From Paenibacillus validus NBRC 15382 (GTDB lineage: Bacteria > Bacillota > Bacilli > Paenibacillales > NBRC-103111), in contig NZ_BIMH01000005.1 of the NCBI RefSeq assembly GCF_004000985.1, forward strand, positions 62,001-126,000: a stretch of 64,000 bases of DNA, read 5' to 3'. The notes below the pieces were generated by a model that saw only the letters and a list, made by a program, of their open reading frames with translations, made no database searches and was not told the DNA's origin. The translations under genes and the position numbers were made by a program. Of the stretch, positions 1-8,294 are shown piece by piece. Numbering within the stretch: the first letter of the stretch is position 1; each line of letters begins with the position of its first letter.

Positions 1-1
1 C

Positions 2-319
2 CCGCAGCGGGCAACCGAGACGGTGCCCCCTTCGGCTGCGGCGACTCGGGAGGCGCTGGGCGCGTGTCCGCGTCCCGGCTGCGGCGGGCATATTATTCGC
101 GGCAAGCGGGGGTATGGCTGCAGCGCGTATAAGAGCGGCTGCAAGTTCGTGATCTGGAAGGAAGGCGTCGGGGCAGCGCTGACCGATGCCGCCGTTGCGC
201 GCTTGCTGAAGCAGGGGCGAACGGATACGATGCAGGTATTGGGCGGAAACGGCGTTGCCGTTGAAGGCCGCATCGTGCTTCGCGACCCGAGCACCGGGGA
301 GTTAAGCGTAGAGCGTTAA
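2..319 (+). CDS. topB: DNA topoisomerase III, C-terminal fragment (runs off left edge)
   Basis: The reading frame is open from base 2, so this is the 3' end of a longer gene. The residues form a topoisomerase-IA C-terminal zinc-ribbon-like module: CPRPGCGG, then GYGCSAYKSGCKFVIWK, then a helix with a leucine-rich motif and a lysine/glycine turn. This layout is the tail I know from Bacillus-type TopB, where it follows the type IA strand-passage core and helps bind single-stranded DNA. The GTG at 23 is an internal codon, not the start. The family assignment rests on this tail only, because the catalytic domain lies outside the window. Confidence 0.82.
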   Translation, partial: PQRATETVPPSAAATREALGACPRPGCGGHIIRGKRGYGCSAYKSGCKFVIWKEGVGAALTDAAVARLLKQGRTDTMQVLGGNGVAVEGRIVLRDPSTGELSVER

Positions 320-344
320 TATTCTGGTTGAAAAGAGGGAAAAA

Positions 345-758
345 ATGATGAAAGAAATTCCGATTCCGTTCATTCGTACGAATCAAATCGGCATCGTCGT
401 TTTCGTAGTGCTGGCAATCGTCTTGCAGCAGCCCGCACTGATTGCGGCGTTATGGGCGGTGCAATTGATTATGTTATGGCGGGGCATCCGGGTCAATGTG
501 TTCGTGCAGCTGGCATCGCCCTTTTTGAAGCATCGCATCCAGGGAGCGCAAACCGAGGCGGCGGAGCTCAGCCGGTTTAACAACTCCATCGCGGTGACGC
601 TGCTGACCGTGTCCATGATTGCGTTCTGGCTGGATCCTTCCGGCTGGAGCGGCTATGTGGCGGCTGCACTTGTAGCCGTGGCCGCTTTCGTCGCGATTTG
701 CGGCTTTTGCGTAGGATGCTTCCTGTATTATCAATTTAAACGGTTGCGGCGGCGTTAA
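345..758 (+). CDS. DUF4395 family membrane protein
   Basis: A 137-residue protein with about four hydrophobic segments: two between residues 17 and 45 and two between residues 83 and 128. A cysteine-bearing CGFCVGCFLYYQF motif near the C-terminus is typical of DUF4395. Members sit in the cytoplasmic membrane, and some are fused to or lie near thioredoxin-like or rhodanese proteins, which hints at a thiol-related role that is not established. An AGAGGG ribosome binding site lies just upstream of two adjacent ATG codons (345 and 348). It follows topB by 25 bases and may be co-transcribed with it. A hairpin with a T-run follows at 805-853. Confidence 0.7.
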   Translation: MMKEIPIPFIRTNQIGIVVFVVLAIVLQQPALIAALWAVQLIMLWRGIRVNVFVQLASPFLKHRIQGAQTEAAELSRFNNSIAVTLLTVSMIAFWLDPSGWSGYVAAALVAVAAFVAICGFCVGCFLYYQFKRLRRR

Positions 759-804
759 CAGCATCATACGAATGACATGAAGGATTAATATAATAGGTAA
801 ATGT

Positions 805-853
805 AAAGCCATTCCATCAAGACGCCCATTCGGCGGCTGGAGGAATGGCTTTT
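805..853 (+). terminator. Intrinsic terminator after the DUF4395 gene
   Basis: An 11-bp stem, AAAGCCATTCC (805-815) with GGAATGGCTTT (842-852), encloses a GC-rich loop and runs into a short T-tract. It ends the rightward topB/DUF4395 unit. The bases from here to 1006 hold no gene I can support. Confidence 0.7.
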
Positions 854-1006
854 GATTATTTGCTTTGAATAGCGCTAACTGCTTATCTAAAAATGATTTC
901 TTGTGCGGGAACTATTCATATTGACGTCTACAAATTCGGCAGTTTTCAAGCTGCATGAAAAATTCTAGCAGTCGTGAAGTCATGTATCCACTCAAAGTCA
1001 AAAATT

Positions 1007-1263
1007 TTATTGGTGTACACCATAAATGTACCCGTATTGGGATAGCCCAGCCCCTGTAGCGCCCATAGCACCTGTGGCACCAGCGGCGCCCGTAGCACCA
1101 GCAGCGCCCGTAGCGCCAGTGGCTCCCGCTGCACCAGCAGCGCCCGTAGCACCAGCGGCTCCAGTAGCCCTCGTATACCTTGAGGACCTTGTGCTCCTTG
1201 TTGCCCTTGTGGTCCTCGTGGACCTTGTGCACCAACAAATTTATTGATGCTGCCGCTTTTCGC
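1007..1263 (-). pseudogene. Remnant of a collagen-like (Gly-X-Y) exosporium-type protein gene
   Basis: Read on the minus strand, one frame encodes seven Gly-X-Y triplets (GAQ GPR GPQ GQQ GAQ GPQ GIR). Near 1170 one base is missing and the repeat continues in the next frame as about 14 triplets, mostly GAT and GAA. It ends in AGLSQYGYIYGVHQ and a stop at 1007-1009. A Gly-Ala-Thr run followed by QYGYIY is how Bacillales BclA-like surface glycoproteins pass from collagen stalk to globular C-terminal domain. That C-terminal domain is absent. There is no start codon either: an in-frame TAA lies just upstream of the first frame. The piece is truncated at both ends and frameshifted, so I call it a decayed fragment. 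It abuts the 3' end of the neighbouring PAQR gene. Confidence 0.72.
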
Positions 1264-1266
1264 CGC

Positions 1267-1908
1267 TTAGTTCGGTAGGACGTAGAAATAAACGGAAATG
1301 AAGTGGCTGACGCTGCCGAGCAGGACGAAGGTATGCCAGATGGCGTGATGATAAGGAATCTTCCTCCACAAATAAAACACGGTGCCGAACGTGTACAGGA
1401 TCCCTCCGATGACAAGCCACATGACGCCGGGCTCGGGCAGCTGCTGTACCAGCGGCCGGAAGGCGAGAATAATCATCCATCCCATGGCGATGTAGAATAT
1501 TGTCGACAGCACGTTGAATCGTTTAACGAAAAACAGCTTGAAGATGATGCCGGCGAGCGCCAGTCCCCAGACAACGCCGAACAAGCTCCATCCTAGCGGG
1601 CTGCGAATCGTCACCAGCAGGAAAGGGGTGTACGTGCCTGCGATCAGGACATAGATGGCGGCATGGTCCATAATCTCGAAGAGGTTGATCCAGCGTTCCT
1701 TGCGGGCGCTGTGCAGCAGGGTGGAGCACACGTAAAGCAGGATTAGGGACACGCCGAAAATGGCGAAGCTGACGATGTGCCAGGGCGTACCGTACAGCGA
1801 AGAACGGACGACCAGCAGGACGAGAGCGGCCACGCTGAGCACGGCTCCGATGCCGTGGCTGATAGCGTTGGCGCGTTCTTGTTTAAGAGCGGCGGCATTC
1901 ACGGGCAT
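1267..1908 (-). CDS. Hemolysin III / PAQR family membrane protein (TrhA/YplQ type)
   Basis: A 213-residue protein with seven predicted membrane segments. It carries the polar motifs of the PAQR/hemolysin-III superfamily: His18 in ISHG, Ser62 and His66 in CSTLLH, Asp81 in MDHA, and the C-terminal HHAIWH...SHF cluster. These residues form the metal site in the superfamily. Bacterial members have been tied to membrane homeostasis and, in older work, to haemolysis; the biochemical activity is inferred only. The ribosome binding site AAGGAG lies 3 bases from ATG 1908 and 9 bases from an in-frame GTG at 1902, so the start may be two codons later. It is a single-gene unit. Confidence 0.85.
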   Translation of the reverse strand: MPVNAAALKQERANAISHGIGAVLSVAALVLLVVRSSLYGTPWHIVSFAIFGVSLILLYVCSTLLHSARKERWINLFEIMDHAAIYVLIAGTYTPFLLVTIRSPLGWSLFGVVWGLALAGIIFKLFFVKRFNVLSTIFYIAMGWMIILAFRPLVQQLPEPGVMWLVIGGILYTFGTVFYLWRKIPYHHAIWHTFVLLGSVSHFISVYFYVLPN

Positions 1909-1974
1909 TCACTCCTTCGGGCATGGATGGGATTTATTTTAATTGTAACCCTTCATGAGATAAATGACCAATGA

Positions 1975-3333
1975 TCAATCGGGAAATGCGGGGATCGACA
2001 CACGGGTGCCGTCCGGCGTCGTGTTGGCCGGCTGATCGCGGAGCAGCCAGCGGTCGGGCGTATCGCGCACACCGATGACTTCAAGCTCGAACGCCTCCGG
2101 CGGAAAGCCGTCCGACCACAGCTCGACGAGCTGTCCGTCCACAGCCTCCACATGGATCGGCGCCAGCTCGCCGCCAAAGCCGCCGTTCGTCGTACGTATG
2201 CGGAATGCTCCGCCTGCGGCGGAAGCCGGATCGATCCGCTTGCTGAACGTCAACCGTACCCGGTGCGCGTCGCCTAAGCGTGCCGCCGACAAGGGCAGCG
2301 GGGGCTCCGCATACATCGGCAGCCCGATCGAGTGCTCGTAAGCGGTCCAGAAGCGGTAGCCCTGCGCTTGCGCCTCGGTTCCGAACCGCTTCAGCCAGGC
2401 CCGGCTCCGGCGCATCCCGCGCAGCGATCCGATGTCCGTCTGTACGCCAAGCGGCAGGGAAGGAAAAGCGAGACGAATCGGCTCTGCGAAGGGACGGTAT
2501 CTGCGGATGTAATCCGCCGGCAGACGGGCCCGCATCCAGTCCGGCCAATGCGTCTGCAGCACGTGCGCGTCGGGCCGGACGCGCCGGATCATCGCGACCG
2601 CGTCGATCCCCTGCGCTTCACGGACGTCCCCGACCGGGTCGCGGCCCGCATCGACGGCGAGCGACCAGGTGGCGATGCGAATCCGCGGATTCGCATCGCG
2701 CACGCCGCCCTGGCCGTTGATAACCTCGTGCAGAAAGTCGTTCACTGCGCGCACGCGCAAGTCGATCCAGAGCAAGTAACGGGCGCGGTCTTTCTTATAG
2801 TACAGGGGGGAGGTGCGAAGACGGAATTCCGGCATCGCCCCGCCGCTGAACTGGCGGAAAGCCGCCTGCGCCAACGGGCCGACGTCCCCGTAGACCCCGG
2901 TGCCCAGCCCGTTCCATTCGGGAAAATACGCTTCTGCGATTTCCAGGCCGGTGAACGGATGCTCGCGGACAACTTGGGCTAACGCGGATTTTTTCCAGGC
3001 GGTATATCCCGCGCTGAACGGGGAGAGCCGGACGTACCCGTCGTTCACCGGCTTCAACAGCTCCATCTGCCAGCTTCGCCACGCCGGCGGAAGATGCCCG
3101 GTTCCATACGCGCCGTTGCCCAGCGCCATCGCCCAAACCTCCATGCCGCGCTCGCGCAGGGCACGGACCAGGCGTCCGTTGATCTTCGTTTCATCGGTAA
3201 CAAAATAACGTACGCTGCGGTAGCCGGCTTGCTCAAGCTCGGCGGCGACGCTCGCTTCCGAGCGATCCACGTAATAGGCGAACGTGGGGTCGATTTGAAT
3301 GGTGGCTTGACAGAGCGGGTTCGCGTCCTTCAC
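1975..3333 (-). CDS. Unassigned protein, barrel-like fold with C-terminal beta domain
   Basis: About 452 residues. I do not recognise a named family with confidence. Residues 1-350 alternate strand and helix with motifs typical of TIM-barrel sugar-active proteins: GLEIAEAYFPEWNG, YLLWIDLRV, TWSLAVDAG, HVLQTHWPDW and FWTAYEHSIG. They are rich in W, Y, D and E, which suits carbohydrate binding. The last 90 residues look like a beta-sandwich. There is no signal peptide, so a cytoplasmic location is likely. Start choice: an ATG at 3354 lacks a ribosome binding site, whereas AGAAGGG sits 7-8 bases before GTG 3333 (also TTG 3336), so I place the start there. The open frame extends to 3534 and overlaps the next gene's promoter, which argues against the longer form. 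Confidence 0.6.
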   Translation of the reverse strand: MKDANPLCQATIQIDPTFAYYVDRSEASVAAELEQAGYRSVRYFVTDETKINGRLVRALRERGMEVWAMALGNGAYGTGHLPPAWRSWQMELLKPVNDGYVRLSPFSAGYTAWKKSALAQVVREHPFTGLEIAEAYFPEWNGLGTGVYGDVGPLAQAAFRQFSGGAMPEFRLRTSPLYYKKDRARYLLWIDLRVRAVNDFLHEVINGQGGVRDANPRIRIATWSLAVDAGRDPVGDVREAQGIDAVAMIRRVRPDAHVLQTHWPDWMRARLPADYIRRYRPFAEPIRLAFPSLPLGVQTDIGSLRGMRRSRAWLKRFGTEAQAQGYRFWTAYEHSIGLPMYAEPPLPLSAARLGDAHRVRLTFSKRIDPASAAGGAFRIRTTNGGFGGELAPIHVEAVDGQLVELWSDGFPPEAFELEVIGVRDTPDRWLLRDQPANTTPDGTRVSIPAFPD

Positions 3334-3428
3334 CAAAACAGCCCTTCTTTCCATGCGGTTGCGGTGGACCGGTTTTATTAGCATGTATTCCAAAGCGCGC
3401 TCAAATAGAAGCAGACACCGCTTGATTA

Positions 3429-3449
3429 TAATCGTAAATATTTCGTTTA
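3429..3449 (+). promoter_or_regulatory. Zur-box-like operator
   Basis: The 21-bp element has arms TAATCGTAAA and ATTTCGTTTA around a central T. It matches the Bacillus Zur-box architecture (AAATCGTAAT-N-ATTACGATTT, recalled consensus) at about 15 of 20 arm positions. It ends one base before the -35 box of the metallochaperone gene, whose downstream neighbour encodes a Zur-type repressor. Zinc-dependent autoregulation is inferred. Confidence 0.55.
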
Positions 3450-3450
3450 A

Positions 3451-3479
3451 TTGACATTCCGTTCCGTGCGGCGTACAAT
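3451..3479 (+). promoter_or_regulatory. Sigma-A promoter of the zinc operon
   Basis: A perfect TTGACA (3451-3456), a 17-base spacer and TACAAT (3474-3479). It lies directly downstream of the Zur-like palindrome and 26 bases before the start codon of the metallochaperone gene. Confidence 0.75.
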
Positions 3480-3504
3480 TTGAAGAAAAACGGAAGTGAA
3501 CTTC

Positions 3505-4560
3505 ATGAAGCATACACATACGATTCCTGTCCATATATTAAGCGGTTTTCTCGGCAGCGGCAAGACGACGCTGCTGACGCGCGCACTCGATTACTATCAA
3601 TTAAACGGCCGTAAACCGGCTGTGCTTATGAACGAGCTCGGCGAGGTGAACCTCGACGGCATGCAGGTGAGCGCAGAGGTACCGATGACGGAAATGCTAG
3701 GCGGCTGCATTTGCTGTACGATTCGCGGAGATCTCGGACTCGAGCTGAAGCAGTTGATCGATGAACACCAGCCCGATGTCGTGTTCGTGGAATCGACGGG
3801 CGCGGCGAATCCGATGGAAATGCTCGACGGTGTGACCGACGCCTCGCTGCTGACGCGGGTGGAGCTTGCCTCCGTTGTGACCGTGGTCGATGCGGCGCTG
3901 TTCGCCGAAAAGTCGGAATCGCCGAAATCGCGGACATACCGGCTGATGGCCGACCAAATTCGATGCGCCACCCTCATTTTGTTCAATAAAACCGATCTTG
4001 TTCCCCCGAGCGAGTGGCTTCGCCTGGAAGCGCTGATCCGCGAGCTGAATCCGTCGGCTCCGATCGTGCGAACCGTACGCAGCGAGATCGACTTCACGCT
4101 GTTCGATCGGCTGGAAGGAGGCGTTGTTCGGCACCATCGCGATAACGCCCTGGGCTGCACCTGCGCCGAGGGGCATTCGCATCACGAGCATCCTGATGAT
4201 CACGGTTGCGCAGTACACCATGCGGAGCATGGCGGGCACAGCGAGGACGCTGCGAAGGCGGCGCATCATTCGCATGACCACGTCATGGCGTATACGCACT
4301 TTTTCACCCGGGCCATCGACAGCGAGCGGTTCGAAGCGTTGGTTGGAAGGCTGCCGGACAACATTTTTCGAGCCAAGGGTATTTTGCGGTTTACCGATAC
4401 GGCAAGTCCGTTTATGTTCCAGTATGCGTACCGGCAAATGGATTTTATGAAAATTGCGCCGAAGGAAAACGTGCCAAGCGTCGCCGTCTTTATCGGGGAG
4501 CACTTCGACCGGTCCGTCCTGGAAACCGAGTTGACGGCGCTTGAGTGCTCGGAGTCTTGA
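3505..4560 (+). CDS. COG0523 (CobW/ZigA-type) GTP-dependent metallochaperone, probably for zinc
   Basis: A 351-residue SIMIBI-class G3E GTPase. Motifs seen: Walker A GFLGSGKTT (residues 14-22), the metal-binding GGCICC motif (Cys68, 70, 71), the NKTD guanine-specificity motif near residue 155, a His/Cys-rich linker (about residues 205-262) and a CobW C-terminal domain. The CxCC site binds the metal that is handed to a client enzyme after GTP hydrolysis. The start is ATG 3505, with GGAAG seven bases upstream; GTG 3496 is less well placed. A Zur-type gene follows by 91 bases and a Zur-box-like site precedes the promoter, so expression under zinc starvation is likely. CobW proper (cobalt) is an alternative, but no cobalamin genes are adjacent. 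Confidence 0.88.
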   Translation: MKHTHTIPVHILSGFLGSGKTTLLTRALDYYQLNGRKPAVLMNELGEVNLDGMQVSAEVPMTEMLGGCICCTIRGDLGLELKQLIDEHQPDVVFVESTGAANPMEMLDGVTDASLLTRVELASVVTVVDAALFAEKSESPKSRTYRLMADQIRCATLILFNKTDLVPPSEWLRLEALIRELNPSAPIVRTVRSEIDFTLFDRLEGGVVRHHRDNALGCTCAEGHSHHEHPDDHGCAVHHAEHGGHSEDAAKAAHHSHDHVMAYTHFFTRAIDSERFEALVGRLPDNIFRAKGILRFTDTASPFMFQYAYRQMDFMKIAPKENVPSVAVFIGEHFDRSVLETELTALECSES

Positions 4561-4651
4561 CTCTTCCTTGGCTAATACGGCATTATGAGATAAGATATCC
4601 GGCAACGCCAATCGTTCGGGAGCGTTACCGGTAGAGAAAGATGAGGTCCCT

Positions 4652-5146
4652 ATGGAAAATCACGAGCATGTGCATAAGCACGAAGTTCAAGAGACAATTC
4701 AGGATATTGTCAGAGCGATGTCGGCCAAAGGCTGGCGGATCACCGACCAGCGCAAAAAATTGGCGGCTTTGTTCGCCGAATCGCCAGGCTATTTGTCACC
4801 GAAGGACGTCTACGAATATATGCGGGCGTCGTACCCGGGAGTCAGCTTCGATACGGTATACCGCAACCTCCGTTTGTTAAGCGAAATGGGCGTATTGGAG
4901 CAAATTTATTTGAACGAAGGATTGAAATTTCGCGCCCGCTGCCGATCGCACCATCATCATCATCTGATCTGTATGCAGTGCGAGAAGACGGTTCCCTTTG
5001 AATTTTGCCCGATGAAGCATATGTCCAATTTTCCGCAAGACTTTCAAGTCGTGAATCATCGGTTCGACATTCTCGGGTACTGCAGCGATTGCAGCGAGGC
5101 GGCCAAATCCGGCGGCACGACCGATTCGCTCGTCCCCGAGGCGTAA
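4652..5146 (+). CDS. zur: Fur-family zinc-responsive repressor
   Basis: A 164-residue Fur-superfamily protein. It has a winged-helix DNA-binding domain (about residues 22-85, with GVSFDTVYRNL as recognition region), a His-rich strand (five consecutive His near 99-104) and two structural-zinc CxxC pairs, Cys107/Cys110 (ICMQC) and Cys144/Cys147 (YCSDC). The N-terminus is unusually His/Glu-rich. A GAGGT ribosome binding site precedes ATG 4652. Its place behind a COG0523 chaperone and a Zur-box-like operator supports Zur over Fur or PerR, although the family cannot be split with certainty from sequence alone. A strong terminator follows. Confidence 0.83.
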   Translation: MENHEHVHKHEVQETIQDIVRAMSAKGWRITDQRKKLAALFAESPGYLSPKDVYEYMRASYPGVSFDTVYRNLRLLSEMGVLEQIYLNEGLKFRARCRSHHHHHLICMQCEKTVPFEFCPMKHMSNFPQDFQVVNHRFDILGYCSDCSEAAKSGGTTDSLVPEA

Positions 5147-5152
5147 CTTTAT

Positions 5153-5199
5153 AAGCCCCGTCTTCCCAGCGGATAACCGTGACGGAAGGCGGGGCTTTT
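5153..5199 (+). terminator. Intrinsic terminator after zur
   Basis: A 14-bp stem, AAGCCCCGTCTTCC with GGAAGGCGGGGCTT and one G-U pair, followed by a short T-run. It isolates the zinc operon from the sulfate operon. Confidence 0.85.
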
Positions 5200-5234
5200 G
5201 CACGTAAAAAAAGGAAGAAAAAATAAAAAAACAA

Positions 5235-5264
5235 TTGACAGGACGAAAAGACGGATGCTAATAT
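5235..5264 (+). promoter_or_regulatory. Sigma-A promoter of the sulfate operon
   Basis: TTGACA (5235-5240), an 18-base spacer and TAATAT (5259-5264). Transcription should begin near 5271, giving a leader of about 150 bases before cysP. Confidence 0.7.
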
Positions 5265-5270
5265 ACTTCC

Positions 5271-5418
5271 ATAACATAGTAAGTTTATCGGAATTATTTG
5301 TTTGTTACCGGACCACCGGAACGCTGATTACGATGCTTGGGGATTGGCCAATTACCCTTGCCCGATAAACTCACGACGTACTCATAAGAGAAACTTATAC
5401 AAGGGGAGAGTAACTGTT
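5271..5418 (+). promoter_or_regulatory. Structured 5' leader of the sulfate operon, possible cis-regulatory RNA
   Basis: The 5' end of the leader, AGTTTATCGG (5282-5291), pairs perfectly over 10 bp with CCGATAAACT (5362-5371). Enclosed are a CCGG-ACCA-CCGG hairpin (5319-5330) and a region with ATTGGCCAAT. The same 5' arm (TAAGTTT, 5280-5286) can instead pair with AAACTTA (5391-5397), just upstream of the ribosome binding site. I do not see SAM-I, T-box or Moco signatures. The TCGGAATTAT at 5288-5297 also loosely resembles half of a CymR-type operator. The structure is visible, but a regulatory role is inference. Confidence 0.4.
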
Positions 5419-6525
5419 ATGACAACCGTATATCAACAAGCGTTCCGTTCCTTCGGCAAGTGGTCCTTGTTCGGCGCTTTAACCTTATCATTAGTCGGTC
5501 TTACCGCTTGCGGCGGAGGATCGGGCAAGACAGCCGGCACTGGGGGCGCCGCTACGGCAGAAGGTTCGAAGCCGGCCGCATCGGCCAAACCGGCGGTTGA
5601 GCTGCTGAACGTCTCCTATGATCCGACTCGCGAGCTGTATGTCAGCTATAACAAAGCTTTCTCCGCTTATTGGAAAAATAAAACCGGTCAAGACGTGACG
5701 ATTAAACAGTCGCACGGCGGATCCGGCAAGCAGGGCCGTTCGGTTATCGACGGTTTGGAAGCCGACGTCACGACCCTTGCGCTCGCTTACGATATCGATG
5801 CGATTCAAAATGCCGGCTTAATCAACGAGGGCTGGCAAAGCAAACTGAAGGATAACAGTACGCCGTACACCTCGACCATCGTGTTCCTGGTGAAGAAAGG
5901 AAATCCGAAAGGGATTAAAGATTGGGACGATCTGGTGAAGCCGGGCGTTCAAGTCATAACGCCGAATCCGAAGACGTCGGGGGGCGCACGCTGGAACTAT
6001 ATAGCCGCATGGGGCTACGCTTACCAAAAGAACAACAAGGACGAGGCGAAAGCGCAAGAATTCGTGCAGAAGCTGTTCAAGAACGTACCGGTGCTTGACT
6101 CCGGGGCACGCGATTCAACCAACACGTTCGTGCAAAAAGGGATCGGCGACGTCCTGATCGCCTGGGAGAACGAAGCGTACTTGTCGATCAATGAGTTCGG
6201 TAAAGACAAATTCGAAATCGTGACACCTTCGATCAGCGTATTGGCGGAGCCGCCGGTTGCCGTCGTCGATAAAGTCGTCGACAAGAAGGGCACCCGCGAA
6301 GTCGCTCAGGCTTACCTCGAATATTTGTATTCGGAAGAAGGCCAAGAGATCGCCGCTAAAAACTATTACCGACCGCGTCTGGAGTCGGTCGCGAAGAAAT
6401 ACGAGAACCAATTCGCCAAAGTCAGCCTGTTTACCATTAACGACGAGCCGTTCGGCGGTTGGACGAAAACCCAAACGACACACTTTAACGACGGCGGCGT
6501 GTTCGACAAAATTTACAAACCGTAA
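5419..6525 (+). CDS. cysP: Sulfate/thiosulfate ABC transporter substrate-binding lipoprotein
   Basis: A 368-residue periplasmic-binding-protein-type lipoprotein. The signal peptide ends in a lipobox LTAC with Cys31 as lipidation site, followed by a Gly/Ala/Thr linker. The mature part matches the CysP/Sbp family: [38 protein letters not shown] and [14 protein letters not shown] are characteristic sulfate-contacting regions. The start is ATG 5419 with AAGGGGAGAG upstream; the open frame extends to 5302 but has no other ribosome binding site. It is the first gene of the cysPTWA operon and captures sulfate outside the membrane for import. Confidence 0.95.
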   Translation: MTTVYQQAFRSFGKWSLFGALTLSLVGLTACGGGSGKTAGTGGAATAEGSKPAASAKPAVELLNVSYDPTRELYVSYNKAFSAYWKNKTGQDVTIKQSHGGSGKQGRSVIDGLEADVTTLALAYDIDAIQNAGLINEGWQSKLKDNSTPYTSTIVFLVKKGNPKGIKDWDDLVKPGVQVITPNPKTSGGARWNYIAAWGYAYQKNNKDEAKAQEFVQKLFKNVPVLDSGARDSTNTFVQKGIGDVLIAWENEAYLSINEFGKDKFEIVTPSISVLAEPPVAVVDKVVDKKGTREVAQAYLEYLYSEEGQEIAAKNYYRPRLESVAKKYENQFAKVSLFTINDEPFGGWTKTQTTHFNDGGVFDKIYKP

Positions 6526-6543
6526 CGGGGAGAGAACGACGGT

Positions 6544-7380
6544 ATGCGAAAAGCTTGGAAAGAGCGCAGTATTTTACCCGGGTTTGGGATTTCGATGGGT
6601 TTTACTGTATTGTACTTAAGCCTTATTGTTCTGTTCCCGCTGTCCGCTATTTTTATTAAAACGTCCGGTATGGGCTGGTCGGACTTCTGGGGAACGATTG
6701 CGGACGAACGTGTCATCGCGTCTTTAAAAATCAGCTTCGGCACGTCGCTCGCGGCGGCAGCGATTAATTCCATCTTTGGTTTTATCGTCGCTTGGGTGCT
6801 CGTCCGGTACACGTTCCCGGGCAAGAAGATCGTCGACGCGCTCGTCGACCTGCCCTTCGCACTGCCGACGGCGGTGGCGGGGATCGCCTTGACGACGATT
6901 TATTCCCAGAACGGCTGGATCGGCAAGCTGATCGAACCGCATGGCATCAAGATCGTGTTTACACCGCTCGGGATCACGCTCGCTTTAACGTTCATCGGCA
7001 TCCCGTTCGTCGTCCGGACGCTGCAGCCGGTCATTGAAGAACTGGAGAAGGATGTAGAGGAAGCCGCGGTCAGCTTGGGTGCCGGCCGCTGGCGGACGTT
7101 TCGCAGCATTATTTTCCCGGCGTTGTTCCCGGCGCTGATTACCGGATTTACGCTGGCCTTCGCACGCGGGGTCGGCGAGTACGGCTCGGTCGTGTTTATC
7201 GCCGGCAACATGCCGATGAAGACGGAAATCGCTCCGCTGCTCATCATGACGAAGCTGGAACAATACAATTACGCGGGGGCGACGGCCATTGCGCTGGTCA
7301 TGCTCTTGATCTCCTTCGTCACCTTGTTCGTCATCAACCTGATCCAGTGGCGGGCTAACCGCCGCTTCACGACCGTGTAG
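6544..7380 (+). CDS. cysT: Sulfate ABC transporter permease CysT
   Basis: A 278-residue inner-membrane permease with six predicted helices. The binding-protein-dependent transport signature lies in [21 protein letters not shown] (about residues 177-197), the loop that contacts the ATPase. The [18 protein letters not shown] segment is typical of CysT/CysU. It lies 18 bases after cysP and 21 bases before cysW, preceded by GGGGAGAG. It forms the translocation pore with CysW. Confidence 0.95.
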   Translation: MRKAWKERSILPGFGISMGFTVLYLSLIVLFPLSAIFIKTSGMGWSDFWGTIADERVIASLKISFGTSLAAAAINSIFGFIVAWVLVRYTFPGKKIVDALVDLPFALPTAVAGIALTTIYSQNGWIGKLIEPHGIKIVFTPLGITLALTFIGIPFVVRTLQPVIEELEKDVEEAAVSLGAGRWRTFRSIIFPALFPALITGFTLAFARGVGEYGSVVFIAGNMPMKTEIAPLLIMTKLEQYNYAGATAIALVMLLISFVTLFVINLIQWRANRRFTTV

Positions 7381-7401
7381 GTCGAGAGAGGGAGGACCGC
7401 C

Positions 7402-8289
7402 ATGGCCGGCTATGTCACGACAACTGCCAAGGCCGGGGCCAAGACCGCAGATCGGCCCCGCCATATTACCGAATCGCGTTTCGTCAAATTTATCCTGATC
7501 GGAATCGCGCTGCTGTTCATTGGACTGCTGCTGATCTTGCCGCTTATCAGCGTGTTTGCGGAGGCGTTCCGCAAAGGCTGGGAAGTGTATGCCGCAGCTT
7601 TAACCGAGCCCGACGCCGCCGCGGCGATCCGGTTGACCTTAAGCGTCGCTGCCATCGCCGTCCCGCTGAATCTTGTGTTCGGCGTCGCCGCCGCGTGGGC
7701 GATTACGAAGTTTCGTTTTAAAGGGAAAAACCTGCTTATCACGCTGATCGACCTACCGTTCGCCGTATCTCCGGTCATCGCCGGCCTGATCTTCGTGCTG
7801 CTGTTCGGCGCCAAAGGCTGGTTCGGGCCGCTCCTGCAGCAGTACGATATCAAAATATTGTTTGCGCTGCCCGGCATGGTGCTTGCTACGATCTTCGTTA
7901 CGTTCCCGTTCGTCGCCCGGGAGCTGCTGCCGTTGATGCAGGCCCAGGGTACGCAAGAGGAAGAGGCGGCCGTGACGCTCGGCGCCAAGGGCTGGCGCAT
8001 CTTCTGGAAAGTCACGATACCGAATATCAAGTGGGGCCTGTTGTATGGGGTTATTTTGTGCAACGCCCGTGCGATGGGTGAATTCGGCGCCGTCTCCGTA
8101 GTCTCGGGTCATATCCGGGGCCAGACGAATACGATGCCGCTGCACATTCAAATTTTGTATAATGAATATAATTTTGCCGGCTCGTTTGCCATCGCGTCGC
8201 TGCTTGTCCTGTTGGCTGTCGTGACGCTTGTCGTCAAGTCTGTCATCGAATGGAAGCATGCCAAAGAGCAAAGCCGGGAAGGGGAATAA
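7402..8289 (+). CDS. cysW: Sulfate ABC transporter permease CysW
   Basis: A 295-residue permease paralogous to CysT. It has an N-terminal cytoplasmic extension of about 28 residues, six membrane helices, the PFAVSPVIAGLIFVLLFG segment and the coupling-loop signature EEEAAVTLGAKGWRIFWKV. A GAGGGAGG ribosome binding site precedes ATG 7402. The stop lies 5 bases before the cysA start, which indicates tight coupling. Confidence 0.95.
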   Translation: MAGYVTTTAKAGAKTADRPRHITESRFVKFILIGIALLFIGLLLILPLISVFAEAFRKGWEVYAAALTEPDAAAAIRLTLSVAAIAVPLNLVFGVAAAWAITKFRFKGKNLLITLIDLPFAVSPVIAGLIFVLLFGAKGWFGPLLQQYDIKILFALPGMVLATIFVTFPFVARELLPLMQAQGTQEEEAAVTLGAKGWRIFWKVTIPNIKWGLLYGVILCNARAMGEFGAVSVVSGHIRGQTNTMPLHIQILYNEYNFAGSFAIASLLVLLAVVTLVVKSVIEWKHAKEQSREGE

Positions 8290-8294
8290 GGCCT

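Noticed and set aside
1026-1247. Plus-strand open frame rich in Pro-Ala repeats (APVAPAAPVAPV pattern)
   Set aside because: It is the complement of the minus-strand Gly-X-Y repeat; it has no ribosome binding site.
912-1415. Minus-strand open frame with Trp/Cys/Tyr-rich repeats
   Set aside because: It is another frame of the collagen repeat plus the 3' end of the PAQR gene; composition is implausible for a protein.
3334-3534. Longer start of the barrel-like protein beyond 3333
   Set aside because: It would overlap the promoter and Zur-like element of the divergent gene and has no ribosome binding site.
5302-5418. N-terminal extension of CysP to base 5302
   Set aside because: The extension would precede a good signal peptide and lies in the structured leader; the ribosome binding site is at 5401-5410 before ATG 5419.
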